A stretch of 64,000 bases of DNA from Thalassobaculum litoreum DSM 18839 (GTDB lineage: Bacteria > Pseudomonadota > Alphaproteobacteria > Thalassobaculales > Thalassobaculaceae): contig NZ_FNBW01000009.1 of the NCBI RefSeq assembly GCF_900102465.1, positions 1 to 64,000 of the forward strand, given 5' to 3'. The translations under genes were made by a program, and so were the position numbers. Position 1 is the first letter of the stretch. Each line of letters opens with the position of its first letter. The notes below the pieces were generated by a model. It ran no database searches and was not told the DNA's origin. It saw only the letters and a list, made by a program, of their open reading frames with translations. Of the stretch, positions 37,226 through 45,966 are shown piece after piece.

Positions 37226-37524
37226 GGTGTTTCCTCCATGTCGTTCTTGTCGGTTTCGACAGAGCTGATTGCTTTGCCTTTCCCTTAAGTTGTATACAGC
37301 GAGTATACGATTGCAAGAGACGATCGGGAGGAAACAGGATGGCACGCCACCTCGAACCGGACCTGAAACCGGCCTTCGAACCGGGTCTTGCAGCCGATCT
37401 TGGCGCGGACCGGTCCGGCGACGTTCCCTCTTGTTCCCCGTTCTGCGCGCCGATCCGCCTGAAACGTCCGACCCGCACCACCCATTTTGTATACAAGACA
37501 CGACCGGCGGGAGCGGCCTGAGCC
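37226..37524. promoter_or_regulatory. Divergent control region with GTATAC operators
   Basis: Three GTATAC sequences lie here. Two are in TGTATACAGCGAGTATACG (37291-37309), close to the MetE-like gene. One forms the perfect palindrome TTGTATACAA (37487-37496), 28 bases before gntR. TTGTATACAA-type sites are typical for FCD-subfamily GntR proteins. Between them lies a 60-codon open frame with a strong ribosome binding site. Confidence 0.65.
37339..37521 (+). CDS. Possible 60-residue leader ORF upstream of gntR
   Basis: An ATG at 37339 is preceded by GGGAGGAAAC, one of the best ribosome binding sites in the window. The frame runs to a stop only three bases before the gntR start. The product (MARHLEPDLKPAFEPGLAAD at the N-terminus) has no recognised domain and is Pro/Arg-rich. 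The GTATAC palindrome at 37487-37496 lies inside its end. It may be a translated leader coupling gntR translation, or a remnant. Confidence 0.35.
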   Translation: MARHLEPDLKPAFEPGLAADLGADRSGDVPSCSPFCAPIRLKRPTRTTHFVYKTRPAGAA

Positions 37525-38289
37525 ATGGCGACTTCGGCCCGGCGCGAGCGCGGCACCTCCCCCCGCCGGGAGCGCGGCACCTCCCAGAGCCTCAAGGCGC
37601 TGCTTGGCATCCGCGAGCTGGTGTTCTCCGGCGAGGTGGGCCCCGGTGTCCGGCTGTCCGAGGTGACCCTGTCCGGCCGCCTCGGCATTTCCCGCACGCC
37701 GATCCGCGCCGCCCTGGCCCAGCTCGACCAGGAAGGTGTGGTCGAGGCCATCCCCTCGGGTGGCTATACCGTGCGCAGCTTCACCCAGGTCGATGTCGCC
37801 GACGCGATCGAACTGCGCGGCGCGCTGGAAGGGGTGGCGGCCCGCATCGCCGCGGAACGCGGTGTCCCCGCCGCGCGACTGCAGACCATGCACAGCCTGC
37901 TCGCCGAGCTCGACCATGTGGTCGCCGACCCGAAACGGACCGACTTCGCGGTCTATATCGCGCGCAACGGGGAGTTCCACGACCTGCTGCACACGCTGTC
38001 GGGCAGCGAGACCATCCGTCGGGAGCTGGAGCGGGTGATGCGCCTGCCCTTCGCCGCCCCCAACGCCTTCATCACCGCCCAGGCAGAGATGCCGGAAATC
38101 CGCGTATCGCTTCTGGTCGCCCAGGCCCAGCATCGCGCCATCGTCAATGCGATCGAGATGCGCGAGGGTGCGCGCGCCGAGGCCATTGCCCGGGAACACG
38201 CCAGGCTCGCCCGGACCAATCTGGACGTGATGATCGAGGATACCAAACTGATCAACAAGGTTCCGGGACTGTCGCTGATCAGCGGGTGA
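37525..38289 (+). CDS. GntR-family regulator (FCD subfamily)
   Basis: This 254-residue repressor has an N-terminal winged helix (LSGRLGISRTPIRAALAQLDQE, about residues 50-71) and a helical FCD ligand domain with the usual metal-binding Asp/His region (YIARNGEFHDLLH, AQHRAIVNAIEMREG). It probably controls itself, the divergent MetE-like gene and the TRAP genes downstream through the GTATAC sites. The N-terminus contains a short tandem duplication, RRERGTS twice within residues 6-20, before the DNA-binding domain. Confidence 0.88.
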   Translation: MATSARRERGTSPRRERGTSQSLKALLGIRELVFSGEVGPGVRLSEVTLSGRLGISRTPIRAALAQLDQEGVVEAIPSGGYTVRSFTQVDVADAIELRGALEGVAARIAAERGVPAARLQTMHSLLAELDHVVADPKRTDFAVYIARNGEFHDLLHTLSGSETIRRELERVMRLPFAAPNAFITAQAEMPEIRVSLLVAQAQHRAIVNAIEMREGARAEAIAREHARLARTNLDVMIEDTKLINKVPGLSLISG

Positions 38290-38403
38290 GCGGGCGCATG
38301 CCCAGCATCATCGACAGTCCGGGGCGAATATGGTGACGTGACTGAAATCGGACGCGTTCCAGACAATACTCAAAAAAACGCAACCAGTGGGGAGGACCAC
38401 GCA

Positions 38404-39432
38404 ATGCTGAAGAAACTGCTGTCCGCCGGGCTTGTCGCCGCCGGCATGCTCGCTGTCGCCGCGCCGGCCGGCGCCCAGGACGTCACCCTGAAGCTGCACC
38501 AGCTTCTGCCGCTGAAGGCCGCCATTCCCGACAAGTTCATCAACCCGTGGATCGAGCGGGTACAGACCCAGTCCGGCGGCCGCATCAAGGTCGAGCACTA
38601 TCCCTCCATGCAGCTCGGCGGCAAGCCGCCGGAGCTCGCGCAGCAGGTGACCGACGGCGCGGTCGACATCATCTGGACGGTGATGGGCTACACCCCGGGC
38701 CGCTTCCCGCGCGCCGAGGCGTTCGAGCTGCCGTTCATGGTGGCGACCGCCGAGGAGACCTCGGTCGCGTTCCAGAAATACGCCGACAAGCACATGCAGA
38801 ACGACTTCCCCGGCATGCAGGTGCTCGCCGTGCACACCCACGGCCCGGGCCTGATCCACTCCAAGGCGCCGGTCAGCTCGCTTGAGGACCTCAAGGGCAT
38901 GAAGCTGCGCGGCCCGACCCGGGTGATCACGGGCATGCTGGAGCAGCTCGGCGCGGTGGCGATCGGCATGCCGGTCCCGGCCGTGCCCGAGGCGGTGTCC
39001 AAGGGCGTGATCGACGGCGCGGTGATCCCGTGGGAGGTCACCCTGCCGCTGAAGATGGCCGAACTGGTCGGCAACCACACCGGCTTCGAGGGCGACCGCG
39101 GTCTGTATACCGCCACGTTCCTGTTCGCCATGAACAAGGCGCGCTACGACGCCCTGCCCGACGATCTGAAGAAGGTGATCGACGACAATTCCGGCGTCGA
39201 GGCCGCCCGCCTGGCCGGCCGGGCCATGGACGAGGTCGACAAGATCGGCATGGCCAAGGCGCAGCAGGCCGGCAACACCATCATCACCCTGGACGCGGCC
39301 GAGACCGCGCGCTGGAAGGAAGCGGCCACGCCGGTGGTCGACGGCTGGATCGCCGAGATGGACGGCAAGGGCATGGACGGCGCCGGCATGGTGATGGACG
39401 CCCGCGACCTGGTGGCCGCCGAGACCAAGTAA
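38404..39432 (+). CDS. dctP: TRAP transporter substrate-binding protein (DctP family)
   Basis: This 342-residue periplasmic protein has a signal peptide (MLKKLLSAGLVAAGMLAVAA, cleaved near AGAQD). The DctP core follows with VEHYPSMQLGGKPPELAQQV, FELPFMVATAEE and DLKGMKLRGPTRVI. The arginine in KLRGPTR is the residue that normally binds the ligand carboxylate. TRAP systems import organic acids using the sodium gradient. The ligand is unknown. It starts at 38404 after GGGGAGGA. Confidence 0.93.
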   Translation: MLKKLLSAGLVAAGMLAVAAPAGAQDVTLKLHQLLPLKAAIPDKFINPWIERVQTQSGGRIKVEHYPSMQLGGKPPELAQQVTDGAVDIIWTVMGYTPGRFPRAEAFELPFMVATAEETSVAFQKYADKHMQNDFPGMQVLAVHTHGPGLIHSKAPVSSLEDLKGMKLRGPTRVITGMLEQLGAVAIGMPVPAVPEAVSKGVIDGAVIPWEVTLPLKMAELVGNHTGFEGDRGLYTATFLFAMNKARYDALPDDLKKVIDDNSGVEAARLAGRAMDEVDKIGMAKAQQAGNTIITLDAAETARWKEAATPVVDGWIAEMDGKGMDGAGMVMDARDLVAAETK

Positions 39433-39498
39433 CGGCCACACCGGCCGACCCGGACGAGGCAGGCGGTCCGGTCGCCTGCCTCTTTCCTTGGGTACCCG

Positions 39499-40041
39499 AT
39501 GCCTGCCGAGGGGACGTGCGTGTATTCGACGATTTCCGGAGTTCTGACCGGCCTGTCGCGGCTGCTGGCGATGCTCGGCGGCATCCTGCTGCTGGCGATC
39601 ACCGCGCTGGTGGTGCTCAGCGTCAGCGGCCGGGCGCTGATCTGGGCCGGGCTGGGCCCGATCCCCGGCGATTTCGAGCTGGTCGAGGCGGGCACCGCGC
39701 TGGCGGTGTTCTGCTTCCTCCCCTGGTGCCAGATGGAACGCGGCCACGTCTCGGTCGACGTCTTCGCCGACTGGCTGGGGCCGCGCGTCAACGCCGTCCT
39801 GGCGGTACTGTTCGACCTGGCGATGACCGTGGTGGCGGCCTTCATCCTGTGGCGCCTGTGGGCCGGGATGCAGGACAAGCTGCAGTACAACGAGACCACC
39901 TACATCCTGCAGTTTCCGGTGTGGTGGGGCTACGCGGTCTGCGTGCCGGTCGGCGCCGTCTTCGTGCTGGTCTGCGCCTGGACGGTGGTGCGCAGCCTGG
40001 TTGAGGCCCGGGATCCGGGCCGTGCGGCGGGGCGGGCGTGA
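39499..40041 (+). CDS. dctQ: TRAP transporter small permease (DctQ family)
   Basis: This 180-residue protein has four predicted membrane helices and the DctQ-type WCQMERGHVSVDVFADWLG region. It forms the small membrane subunit of the TRAP transporter. The stop overlaps the dctM start (TGATG), so the pair is translationally coupled. Confidence 0.9.
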   Translation: MPAEGTCVYSTISGVLTGLSRLLAMLGGILLLAITALVVLSVSGRALIWAGLGPIPGDFELVEAGTALAVFCFLPWCQMERGHVSVDVFADWLGPRVNAVLAVLFDLAMTVVAAFILWRLWAGMQDKLQYNETTYILQFPVWWGYAVCVPVGAVFVLVCAWTVVRSLVEARDPGRAAGRA

Positions 40042-41357
40042 TGGACAAGCTCGAGATCGCCCTGTGGTCGTTTCCGCTCCTGCTGCTGCTGATCGGCCTG
40101 CGCATGCCGATCGGGCTGGCCATGCTGCTGCTCGGCATCGGCGGCTCGGTGCTGGTCAACGGCACCTGGCTGCCGGTGATGTCGCAGATGAAGGCGATGG
40201 CCTACGACACCTTCTCCAACTACTCCCTGGGCATCATCCCGCTGTTCCTGCTGATGGGCCAGTTCGCCACCCATGGCGGCCTGTCCAAGGCGCTGTTCGA
40301 CGCGGCGGAGTCCTGGCTCGGCCACCGCAAGGGCGGGGTGGCGATGGCCGCCGTCGGCGCCTGCGGCGGGTTCGGGGCGATCTGCGGCTCCTCGCTCGCC
40401 ACCGCCGCCACCATGGCCCAGGTCGCCCTGCCGGAGTTGAAGCGCTTCGGCTATTCCGGCTCGCTGTCGACCGGCGCGCTGGCCGCCGGCGGCACGCTGG
40501 GCATTCTCATCCCGCCCTCGGTCGTGCTGGTGATCTACGCCCTGCTGACCGAGCAGAACATCGCCAAACTGTTCGTCGCCGCGGTGGTGCCGGGCATCCT
40601 GGCCGCGCTAGGCTACATGCTGGCGATCGCGGTCTATGTCCGCCTGAAGCCGGACAGCGCCGGCCACCGCGACCCGGCGCCGATGGCCGAGCGGTTCCGC
40701 GCCCTGTGGCGGATCTGGCCGGTGCTGGCGGTCTTCGTGCTGGTGGTCGGCGGCATCTATCTCGGCCTGTTCACCCCGACGGAGGGGGCCGCCTTCGGCG
40801 CCGCCGGCACCGGGCTGATCGCGCTGGCCAATCGCGGGCTGACCCTGGAGAAGCTGAAGACCTCGCTGCTGCAGACCGCGACCTCGACGGCGATGATCTT
40901 CTTCATCGTGCTCGGCGCGGCGGTGTTCAACACCTTCCTGGCCTTCGCCCAGCTGCCGCAGGAGGCGGCGCAGTGGGTGACCGGCCAGGGCGTCGGCCCC
41001 TACACGGTGCTGGCGGCGATCCTGCTGCTGTATCTGGTGCTCGGCTGCTTCATGGATTCGCTGTCGATGATCCTGCTGACGGTGCCGATCTTCTTCCCGG
41101 TGGTCAGCGCGCTCGACTTCGCCATGGACCCGGAGGCCTTCGCCCTGTGGTTCGGCATCCTGGTGCTGATCGTGGTCGAGGTCGGGCTGATCACGCCGCC
41201 GGTGGGGATGAACCTGTTCGTCATCAACTCCATGGCCCGCGACGTGCCGATGGTCCAGACCTACCGCGGCACCCTGCCGTTCCTGATCAGCGACATGCTG
41301 CGGGTGGTGCTGCTGGTGCTGTTCCCGGGGATCACGCTGTTCCTGGTGGGAGTGTAG
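40041..41357 (+). CDS. dctM: TRAP transporter large permease (DctM family)
   Basis: This 438-residue inner-membrane protein has about 12-13 helices and the DctM signatures IPLFLLMGQFATHGG, GFGAICGSSLATAATM and LGILIPPSVVLVIYALLTE. It is the sodium-coupled transport subunit of the TRAP system. ATG 40041 overlaps the dctQ stop. A GTG at 40038 would add one residue. A hairpin follows the stop by 26 bases. Confidence 0.94.
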   Translation: MDKLEIALWSFPLLLLLIGLRMPIGLAMLLLGIGGSVLVNGTWLPVMSQMKAMAYDTFSNYSLGIIPLFLLMGQFATHGGLSKALFDAAESWLGHRKGGVAMAAVGACGGFGAICGSSLATAATMAQVALPELKRFGYSGSLSTGALAAGGTLGILIPPSVVLVIYALLTEQNIAKLFVAAVVPGILAALGYMLAIAVYVRLKPDSAGHRDPAPMAERFRALWRIWPVLAVFVLVVGGIYLGLFTPTEGAAFGAAGTGLIALANRGLTLEKLKTSLLQTATSTAMIFFIVLGAAVFNTFLAFAQLPQEAAQWVTGQGVGPYTVLAAILLLYLVLGCFMDSLSMILLTVPIFFPVVSALDFAMDPEAFALWFGILVLIVVEVGLITPPVGMNLFVINSMARDVPMVQTYRGTLPFLISDMLRVVLLVLFPGITLFLVGV

Positions 41358-41383
41358 GGCCCGTATCCCCGCTCCGTTCTATG

Positions 41384-41412
41384 TCACTCCCCGGATTTAG
41401 TCCGGGGAGTGA
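41384..41412. terminator. Hairpin after dctM
   Basis: TCACTCCCCGGA (41384-41395) and TCCGGGGAGTGA (41401-41412) form a perfect 12-bp stem with a TTTAG loop. It sits between the converging dctM and the small exported protein gene. The core is the same small palindrome as at 9060-9078. Confidence 0.7.
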
Positions 41413-41435
41413 GCGCGGTCGCGGCGTCAACTCCC

Positions 41436-41840
41436 CTACTGAGTCTTCGGCTCAGTGGTGGTTTCGTCGCGTTCGTCCCAGGCTCTCTCCAGGGCGTCGA
41501 GAGATTCCTCGAACCGGTCCTGCGCCACCTCGTAGCCCTCGGCGCTCGCCTCCTTGAGCTGCGCCCAGTCGCGCTTCACCGCCACCCAGGCCTGGTCCAG
41601 CGCCTCTTCCGTCCGCTCGCCGGCCTTGGCGGTGGCGTCGCTGGCGGCATCGACCTGACGGGCGGTCCAGTCGCCCACCTTGTCGGCCCAGTCCTTCATC
41701 GTGGCGGTCATGCTGTCGACATAGGCTTCCGCCCGGGTGTCCTCGCCCGCGCTTTGGCCCGTGCTTTGGGCCATCGTCGCGGAACCGCTGCCGGCGAGCA
41801 GCAGGCCCGCCAGGGCGAGGGGAACAAGTGTGGATCGCAT
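41436..41840 (-). CDS. Small exported helical protein of unknown function
   Basis: This 134-residue protein begins with a signal peptide (MRSTLVPLALAGLLLAGSGS, cleavage probably at TMAQS). The mature part is a single long charged, amphipathic helix rich in Ala, Asp, Glu and Trp, resembling apolipoprotein-like or coiled-coil periplasmic proteins. No family was recognised. The run of regularly spaced Trp (KDWADKVGDWTARQ, AWVAVKRDWAQ) suggests surface or membrane association. Confidence 0.6.
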   Translation of the reverse strand: MRSTLVPLALAGLLLAGSGSATMAQSTGQSAGEDTRAEAYVDSMTATMKDWADKVGDWTARQVDAASDATAKAGERTEEALDQAWVAVKRDWAQLKEASAEGYEVAQDRFEESLDALERAWDERDETTTEPKTQ

Positions 41841-42075
41841 CGGAACTCTCCTGACTGAACTGTGAGATCTGACCCGGACTCGGATCTGGGCACCCGCGCA
41901 CCCGGTTCAAGAGATCGCTCCAGGCTGCCGCCTGGACTGCCACCCGGCATGAAGGCCCGATCCCCCGCCACCATCCTGACCGCGGAGGGCGGCAAAAATT
42001 CCGCGCGATCCCGCGCGACGGCCGCCCGGCGCTCTGCTACCGTGGTCGCAGTTCTGGATCACTTCCGGTGCCGCG

Positions 42076-42273
42076 ATGGATCCGACCCCGCCCCCCGACC
42101 AGCCGACGCCCGCCAAGGCCGAACCCATGCGCTGGGCCGGTCACGGGCATGTGGGAGCGGCGCTGATGCAGATCGGCATCCTGATCGCGGTGAATCTGGG
42201 CCTGTGGGGCGTGGTGCTGCTGATGGCGATGAAGTTCGCCGGCGTGTTCGGGGACCCGGTCGCCGGGCAATAG
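42076..42273 (+). CDS. Possible small single-span membrane protein
   Basis: This 65-residue frame encodes a Pro-rich N-terminus (MDPTPPPDQPTPAKAE) and one hydrophobic helix (GAALMQIGILIAVNLGLWGV, roughly residues 27-52). No ribosome binding site of good quality was seen, and the family is unknown. The membrane helix and the use of GC-rich third positions favour a real gene, but it could be chance. Confidence 0.4.
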   Translation: MDPTPPPDQPTPAKAEPMRWAGHGHVGAALMQIGILIAVNLGLWGVVLLMAMKFAGVFGDPVAGQ

Positions 42274-42576
42274 GCCAGGTCGCTCCCTCACCCTTTTTCT
42301 CTCTCACCTTCTTCCGTTCACTCTCCATCTTCCCTTCCTCTCTCCATCTTCCCTTCCCGTCTTCCCGGCCTTGCGCCGGGATCGAGACATCCGCGCGCTG
42401 GAGCGTGGGAGATCGGCCTCACGCGTTCCAGCGACCCCATCCTGGGTCCCGGCGCAAGGCCGGGAAGACGTTGGGTTTGGGAAGATGCGCGGAAATGGGA
42501 CGATGTGGGGGGAATGGGAAGATGTGGGGAGCCACCGCCGGCTTCGGGCGCCGGGCGCGGAGGTAAGGACCGGCCC
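42274..42576. other. Repeat-rich intergenic region
   Basis: These 303 bases hold no gene. They comprise a pyrimidine-rich tract with a duplicated 17-mer (42322-42338 and 42341-42357), the composite inverted repeat copy 3 (42359-42470), and a purine-rich tract with repeated GGGAAGATG/GATGTGGGG motifs (about 42478-42530). The layout mirrors the 8998-9428 region. Confidence 0.6.
42359..42470. repeat. Composite inverted-repeat unit, copy 3
   Basis: The left arm CGTCTTCCCGGCCTTGCGCC (42359 onward) recurs inverted at the right, ending GGCCGGGAAGACG at 42470. The unit is about 112 bp, the same size as copies 1 and 2. The centre again holds a GCGCTGGAGCG/CGTTCCAGCG motif, here partly rearranged. Confidence 0.7.
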
Positions 42577-43185
42577 CTACCCGCCGGAGACTCTCAGCAG
42601 GGCCGGAATGACGATCTCCTCCTCGTCCACCAGGTGGCGGTCGAGCAGGTGCCGGAACCCGGCCACCGTGTCCGCGAACGGCTCCACCCGACCCGCCGCC
42701 AGGGTCCCGGCCTGGGCCACCTGCAGCAGGGTGTTCACCTCGCCGGCGAACCCGTGCAGCCGGGCGTCCAGATCCTTGTGATCGGCCTCCAGTAGGTCGA
42801 AGCCGCGGGCCACCGACGGCTCCAGCCGGCGGAGCTGCGGAAAGTAATGCGCATCTTCGATCGAATGGTGGCCGTGCAGCTCGCCCAGCAGGGTGCTGGC
42901 GAGCCCGTAGAGCCGGGGCGCGTAGGCGTCGGGGGCGGTCTCGCCCGCAGCGGTCGCGCCGGCATCGGCGGCGATGCGGTCGAGCAGCTCGCGGAAGGCG
43001 GCGTGACGCTCCAGCCAGAACCGGGTCATGCCGCCGAAATTCGGATGCGCCGCCCAGGCCTCCTGCGGCAGGGCGTGGACCAGCACGCGCAGGGTCTCCG
43101 GCAGGGCGGTGCGGCTGCCGAGACGGAGGTCGGAGTCGTCGAACTGGTCGGCGGCTTGGTCGGCGGCTTGGTCGGCGGAGGTCAT
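42577..43185 (-). CDS. Hemerythrin-like domain protein
   Basis: This 202-residue cytoplasmic protein has a hemerythrin/HHE fold binding a di-iron site. Candidate ligands are His in LHGHHSIEDAHYF, LLEADHKDLDARLHGF and LLDRHLVDEEEIVIP (His and Glu/Asp at helical spacing). Such proteins sense or bind O2, NO or iron. It lies 57 bases after the symporter-histidine kinase gene on the same strand, so it may belong to the same transcript. Confidence 0.82.
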   Translation of the reverse strand: MTSADQAADQAADQFDDSDLRLGSRTALPETLRVLVHALPQEAWAAHPNFGGMTRFWLERHAAFRELLDRIAADAGATAAGETAPDAYAPRLYGLASTLLGELHGHHSIEDAHYFPQLRRLEPSVARGFDLLEADHKDLDARLHGFAGEVNTLLQVAQAGTLAAGRVEPFADTVAGFRHLLDRHLVDEEEIVIPALLRVSGG

Positions 43186-43242
43186 GCGGGTGCGGGGTCC
43201 GGGGTCGGTGGCAACTGTCCCCTACATAGCACTCGCGGCGCG

Positions 43243-45966
43243 TTATTCACCCGCCGCCGCTGCGGTTTCCGAGCGCAGCGGCAGGCGCAGGCGGAACCGC
43301 GCCCCGCCCCGCCCCGATCCGCGCCCCGGCTCCGGCAGCAGCTCCAGATCGCCGCCGAGCATGCGGGCGATGCTGCGGCTGATCGACAGGCCGAGCCCGG
43401 CGCCGGTGCGGTGACCGGGGGTCAGTTCCCGGCCGCGGGCGAACTTGGCGAAGATCCGCTCGCGGTCCTCCGCCGGGATGCCCGGCCCGTTGTCGTCCAC
43501 ATAGGCGAAATAGGAGCCGCCATCGATCCGGCTGCTGACGGTGACCCGGGGCTGCTCGCTGGTGTTGTACTTGATGGCGTTGGACAGGATGTTCATGAAC
43601 ACCTGGGCCAGCCGGTCGCCGTCGGCGCGGATCGGCGCCTGCTCGACGCAGGGGCCGTAGTCGATGGCCACCCCGGCGCTGGCCGCCATGCCGCGGCTGG
43701 TCTCCACCGCGTGCTCCAGGATGCGGGCGCCGTCGACATCGGCCAGCCGCAGGGCGAACTGGCCGCTGTCCAGATGCGAGACGTCGAGAATCTCGTCCAG
43801 CAGGCGGGACAGGCGCAGGGTCTCGTCCTGGATGATCTTCAGGTATTTGCGCGACCGCTCGGATTCCAGATCCGGGTTGTCCAGCAGGATCTCCGAGAAC
43901 GACCGGATCGAGGCCATGGGCGTGCGCACCTCGTGGCTCACCTGGCTCAGGAAGTCGTCCTTCTGGGCGTCGAGCAGGCGCAGCCGCTCGTTGGCGTCCT
44001 GCAGCGCCTTGGCGGTCTGCTGCAGCTCCTGGGACTTGGCCTCAAGGCGCTGGGAATACTCGATCACCTGCTGGGTCTCGTCGACCAGCCGGATCAGCTC
44101 GTCCAGGCTGATGGTCTCGCCGGTGACCACCTGGCTGATCATCACCCGGGCCGAGGCGGCGCCGATGCCGCCGGCGAGCAGCCGTTCCAGATGGGAGATG
44201 AAGGCGGCATCCGGGCGCGGCATGTCGCCGGTCGCCCCCTGGCGCTGGGCGAATTCGGCGAAGACCCGCTGCGCCTCCTCGGCGCCGAGGATCCGCTGGG
44301 TCATGACGTAGAGGTCGTCGACCGTGGCGGAGCGGGTGATGAAACGGCCCTCGCTCTCCGCCGGATTGCGGAACACGTCGACGAACAGGGTGCCCTGCAG
44401 CCGTTCCAGCGGGTTCTGCTCGCGGATCAGCGAGACCGCCACGAACAGGACGATGTTGACGGTCATGCTCCAGAACACCGAATGCACCAGCGGGTCGTCG
44501 CCCTGGATGCCGAACAGGGCATGCGGCCGCAGCCAGCCGAGGCCCCACGGCCCGTCCACCATGAGCCCGTGGGTGACGAACCAAACGCCCTCGAAATTCG
44601 GCAGGACCAGCGTGTACATCCAGACCAGGAAGCCGGCGAACATGCCGGCCGCCGCCCCGGCCTTCGAGGCCGAGCGCCAGTACAGGCCGCCGACCATGGC
44701 CGGCAGGATCTGCGCCGCCCCGGCGAAGGCGATCAGACCCATGGCGGCGAGCGCGTCGGACTGCGCGCTGGCGACGAAATAGCCGAAGCCGAGCAGCAGC
44801 AGCAGGCCGATGCTGATCCGTCGGCTGACCAGCAGCAGCCGCTTCATGTCGCCGCTCACCGCCTGGCTCAGCACCGGCAGACGCAGCACGACGGGGATGA
44901 CGATGTGGTTGGAGACCATGATCGACAGGGCGATGCAGGCGACGATCACCATGGAGGTGGCCGAGGAGAAGCCGCCGATGAAGGCGAGCAGCGCCAGCGC
45001 GTCCTGGCCCTGCGCCATGGGCAGGGTGAGCACGAACATGTCCGGATTGGCGCCCGGCGGCAGCAGGGTCAGCCCGGCGATGGCGATCGGCAGGATCGAG
45101 CAGCACATCAGGAACAGGTAGAGCGGGAACAGCCAAGAGGCGGTGCGCAGCTGCCCCTCATCGGCGTTCTCCACCACCGTCACCTGGAACTGGCGCGGCA
45201 GGCACAGGATGGCGGTGCCGGCGAGGAAGGTCATCGCCATCCAGCGCGGGCCGTAGACCGTGTCCGGGTCGATCACGATGCTCGCCCCCGGCATGGCGAA
45301 GACCTCGCCCAGCCCGCCGGCGACGCCGAAGACCACGAAGATGCCGACCGCCAGCAGGGCCACCAGCTTGACCAGCGCCTCCAGGGCGATGGCGGCCACC
45401 ACCCCGTGGTGGCGCTCGTTGGCGTCGATGTTGCGGGTGCCGAACAGGATGGTGAAGGCGGCCATGCCGGCGGCGACCCAGAAGGCGGTGGAGACGTCGA
45501 TCACCGCCTCGTTGCCGGCACTGCCGACCACCGAGAAGCTGATGGTCACCGCCTTGAGCTGCAACGCGATGTAGGGCGTGCTGGCGATCACGGCGATGAT
45601 CGTGACCAGCACCGCCAGGGTCGTGCTCTTGCCGTAGCGCGAGGACACCAGATCGGCGACCGAGGAGATCCGGTGCACCCGGCCGATCCGCACCAGCTTG
45701 CGCAGCACGAACCACCAGCCGACGAACACCAGGGTGGGGCCCAGATAGATGGTCACGAACTCCAGCCCGTCGCGGGCCGCCGAGCCGACGGCGCCGTAGA
45801 AGGTCCAGGAGGTGCAGTAGACCGAGATCGACAGGGTGTAGATCAGCGGCGAATGGGCGAGGCCCACCCGCCCGGCGCGGGCCCGGCGGTCGCTGACGAA
45901 GGCGACGATGAACAGCAGGGCCACATAGGCCAGTGCCGTGACCAGAACGACGTTGGCGGAGAGCAT
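43243..45966 (-). CDS. Sodium:solute symporter-histidine kinase fusion
   Basis: This 907-residue protein joins an SSS/SLC5-type transporter of about 13 helices (roughly residues 1-520) to a sensor kinase. The transporter half shows LIYTLSISVYCTSWTFYGAV, SVADLVSSRYGKS and FIGGFSSATSMVIVACIALS. Next come a linker, a coiled coil (ETQQVIEYSQRLEAKSQELQ), the phospho-accepting His678 in SHEVRTPMASIRSFSEIL, and ATP-binding N-, G1- and G2-type boxes (NILSNAIKYN, DDNGPGIP, GAGLGLSIS). It resembles CbrA/CrbS kinases, which link nutrient uptake to transcription. No C-terminal receiver is fused. It overlaps the small membrane protein gene by one base. Confidence 0.92.
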   Translation of the reverse strand: MLSANVVLVTALAYVALLFIVAFVSDRRARAGRVGLAHSPLIYTLSISVYCTSWTFYGAVGSAARDGLEFVTIYLGPTLVFVGWWFVLRKLVRIGRVHRISSVADLVSSRYGKSTTLAVLVTIIAVIASTPYIALQLKAVTISFSVVGSAGNEAVIDVSTAFWVAAGMAAFTILFGTRNIDANERHHGVVAAIALEALVKLVALLAVGIFVVFGVAGGLGEVFAMPGASIVIDPDTVYGPRWMAMTFLAGTAILCLPRQFQVTVVENADEGQLRTASWLFPLYLFLMCCSILPIAIAGLTLLPPGANPDMFVLTLPMAQGQDALALLAFIGGFSSATSMVIVACIALSIMVSNHIVIPVVLRLPVLSQAVSGDMKRLLLVSRRISIGLLLLLGFGYFVASAQSDALAAMGLIAFAGAAQILPAMVGGLYWRSASKAGAAAGMFAGFLVWMYTLVLPNFEGVWFVTHGLMVDGPWGLGWLRPHALFGIQGDDPLVHSVFWSMTVNIVLFVAVSLIREQNPLERLQGTLFVDVFRNPAESEGRFITRSATVDDLYVMTQRILGAEEAQRVFAEFAQRQGATGDMPRPDAAFISHLERLLAGGIGAASARVMISQVVTGETISLDELIRLVDETQQVIEYSQRLEAKSQELQQTAKALQDANERLRLLDAQKDDFLSQVSHEVRTPMASIRSFSEILLDNPDLESERSRKYLKIIQDETLRLSRLLDEILDVSHLDSGQFALRLADVDGARILEHAVETSRGMAASAGVAIDYGPCVEQAPIRADGDRLAQVFMNILSNAIKYNTSEQPRVTVSSRIDGGSYFAYVDDNGPGIPAEDRERIFAKFARGRELTPGHRTGAGLGLSISRSIARMLGGDLELLPEPGRGSGRGGARFRLRLPLRSETAAAAGE

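Noticed and set aside
42322-42357. Duplicated 17-mer as a regulatory repeat
   Set aside because: It is part of a low-complexity pyrimidine tract, and slippage explains it best.
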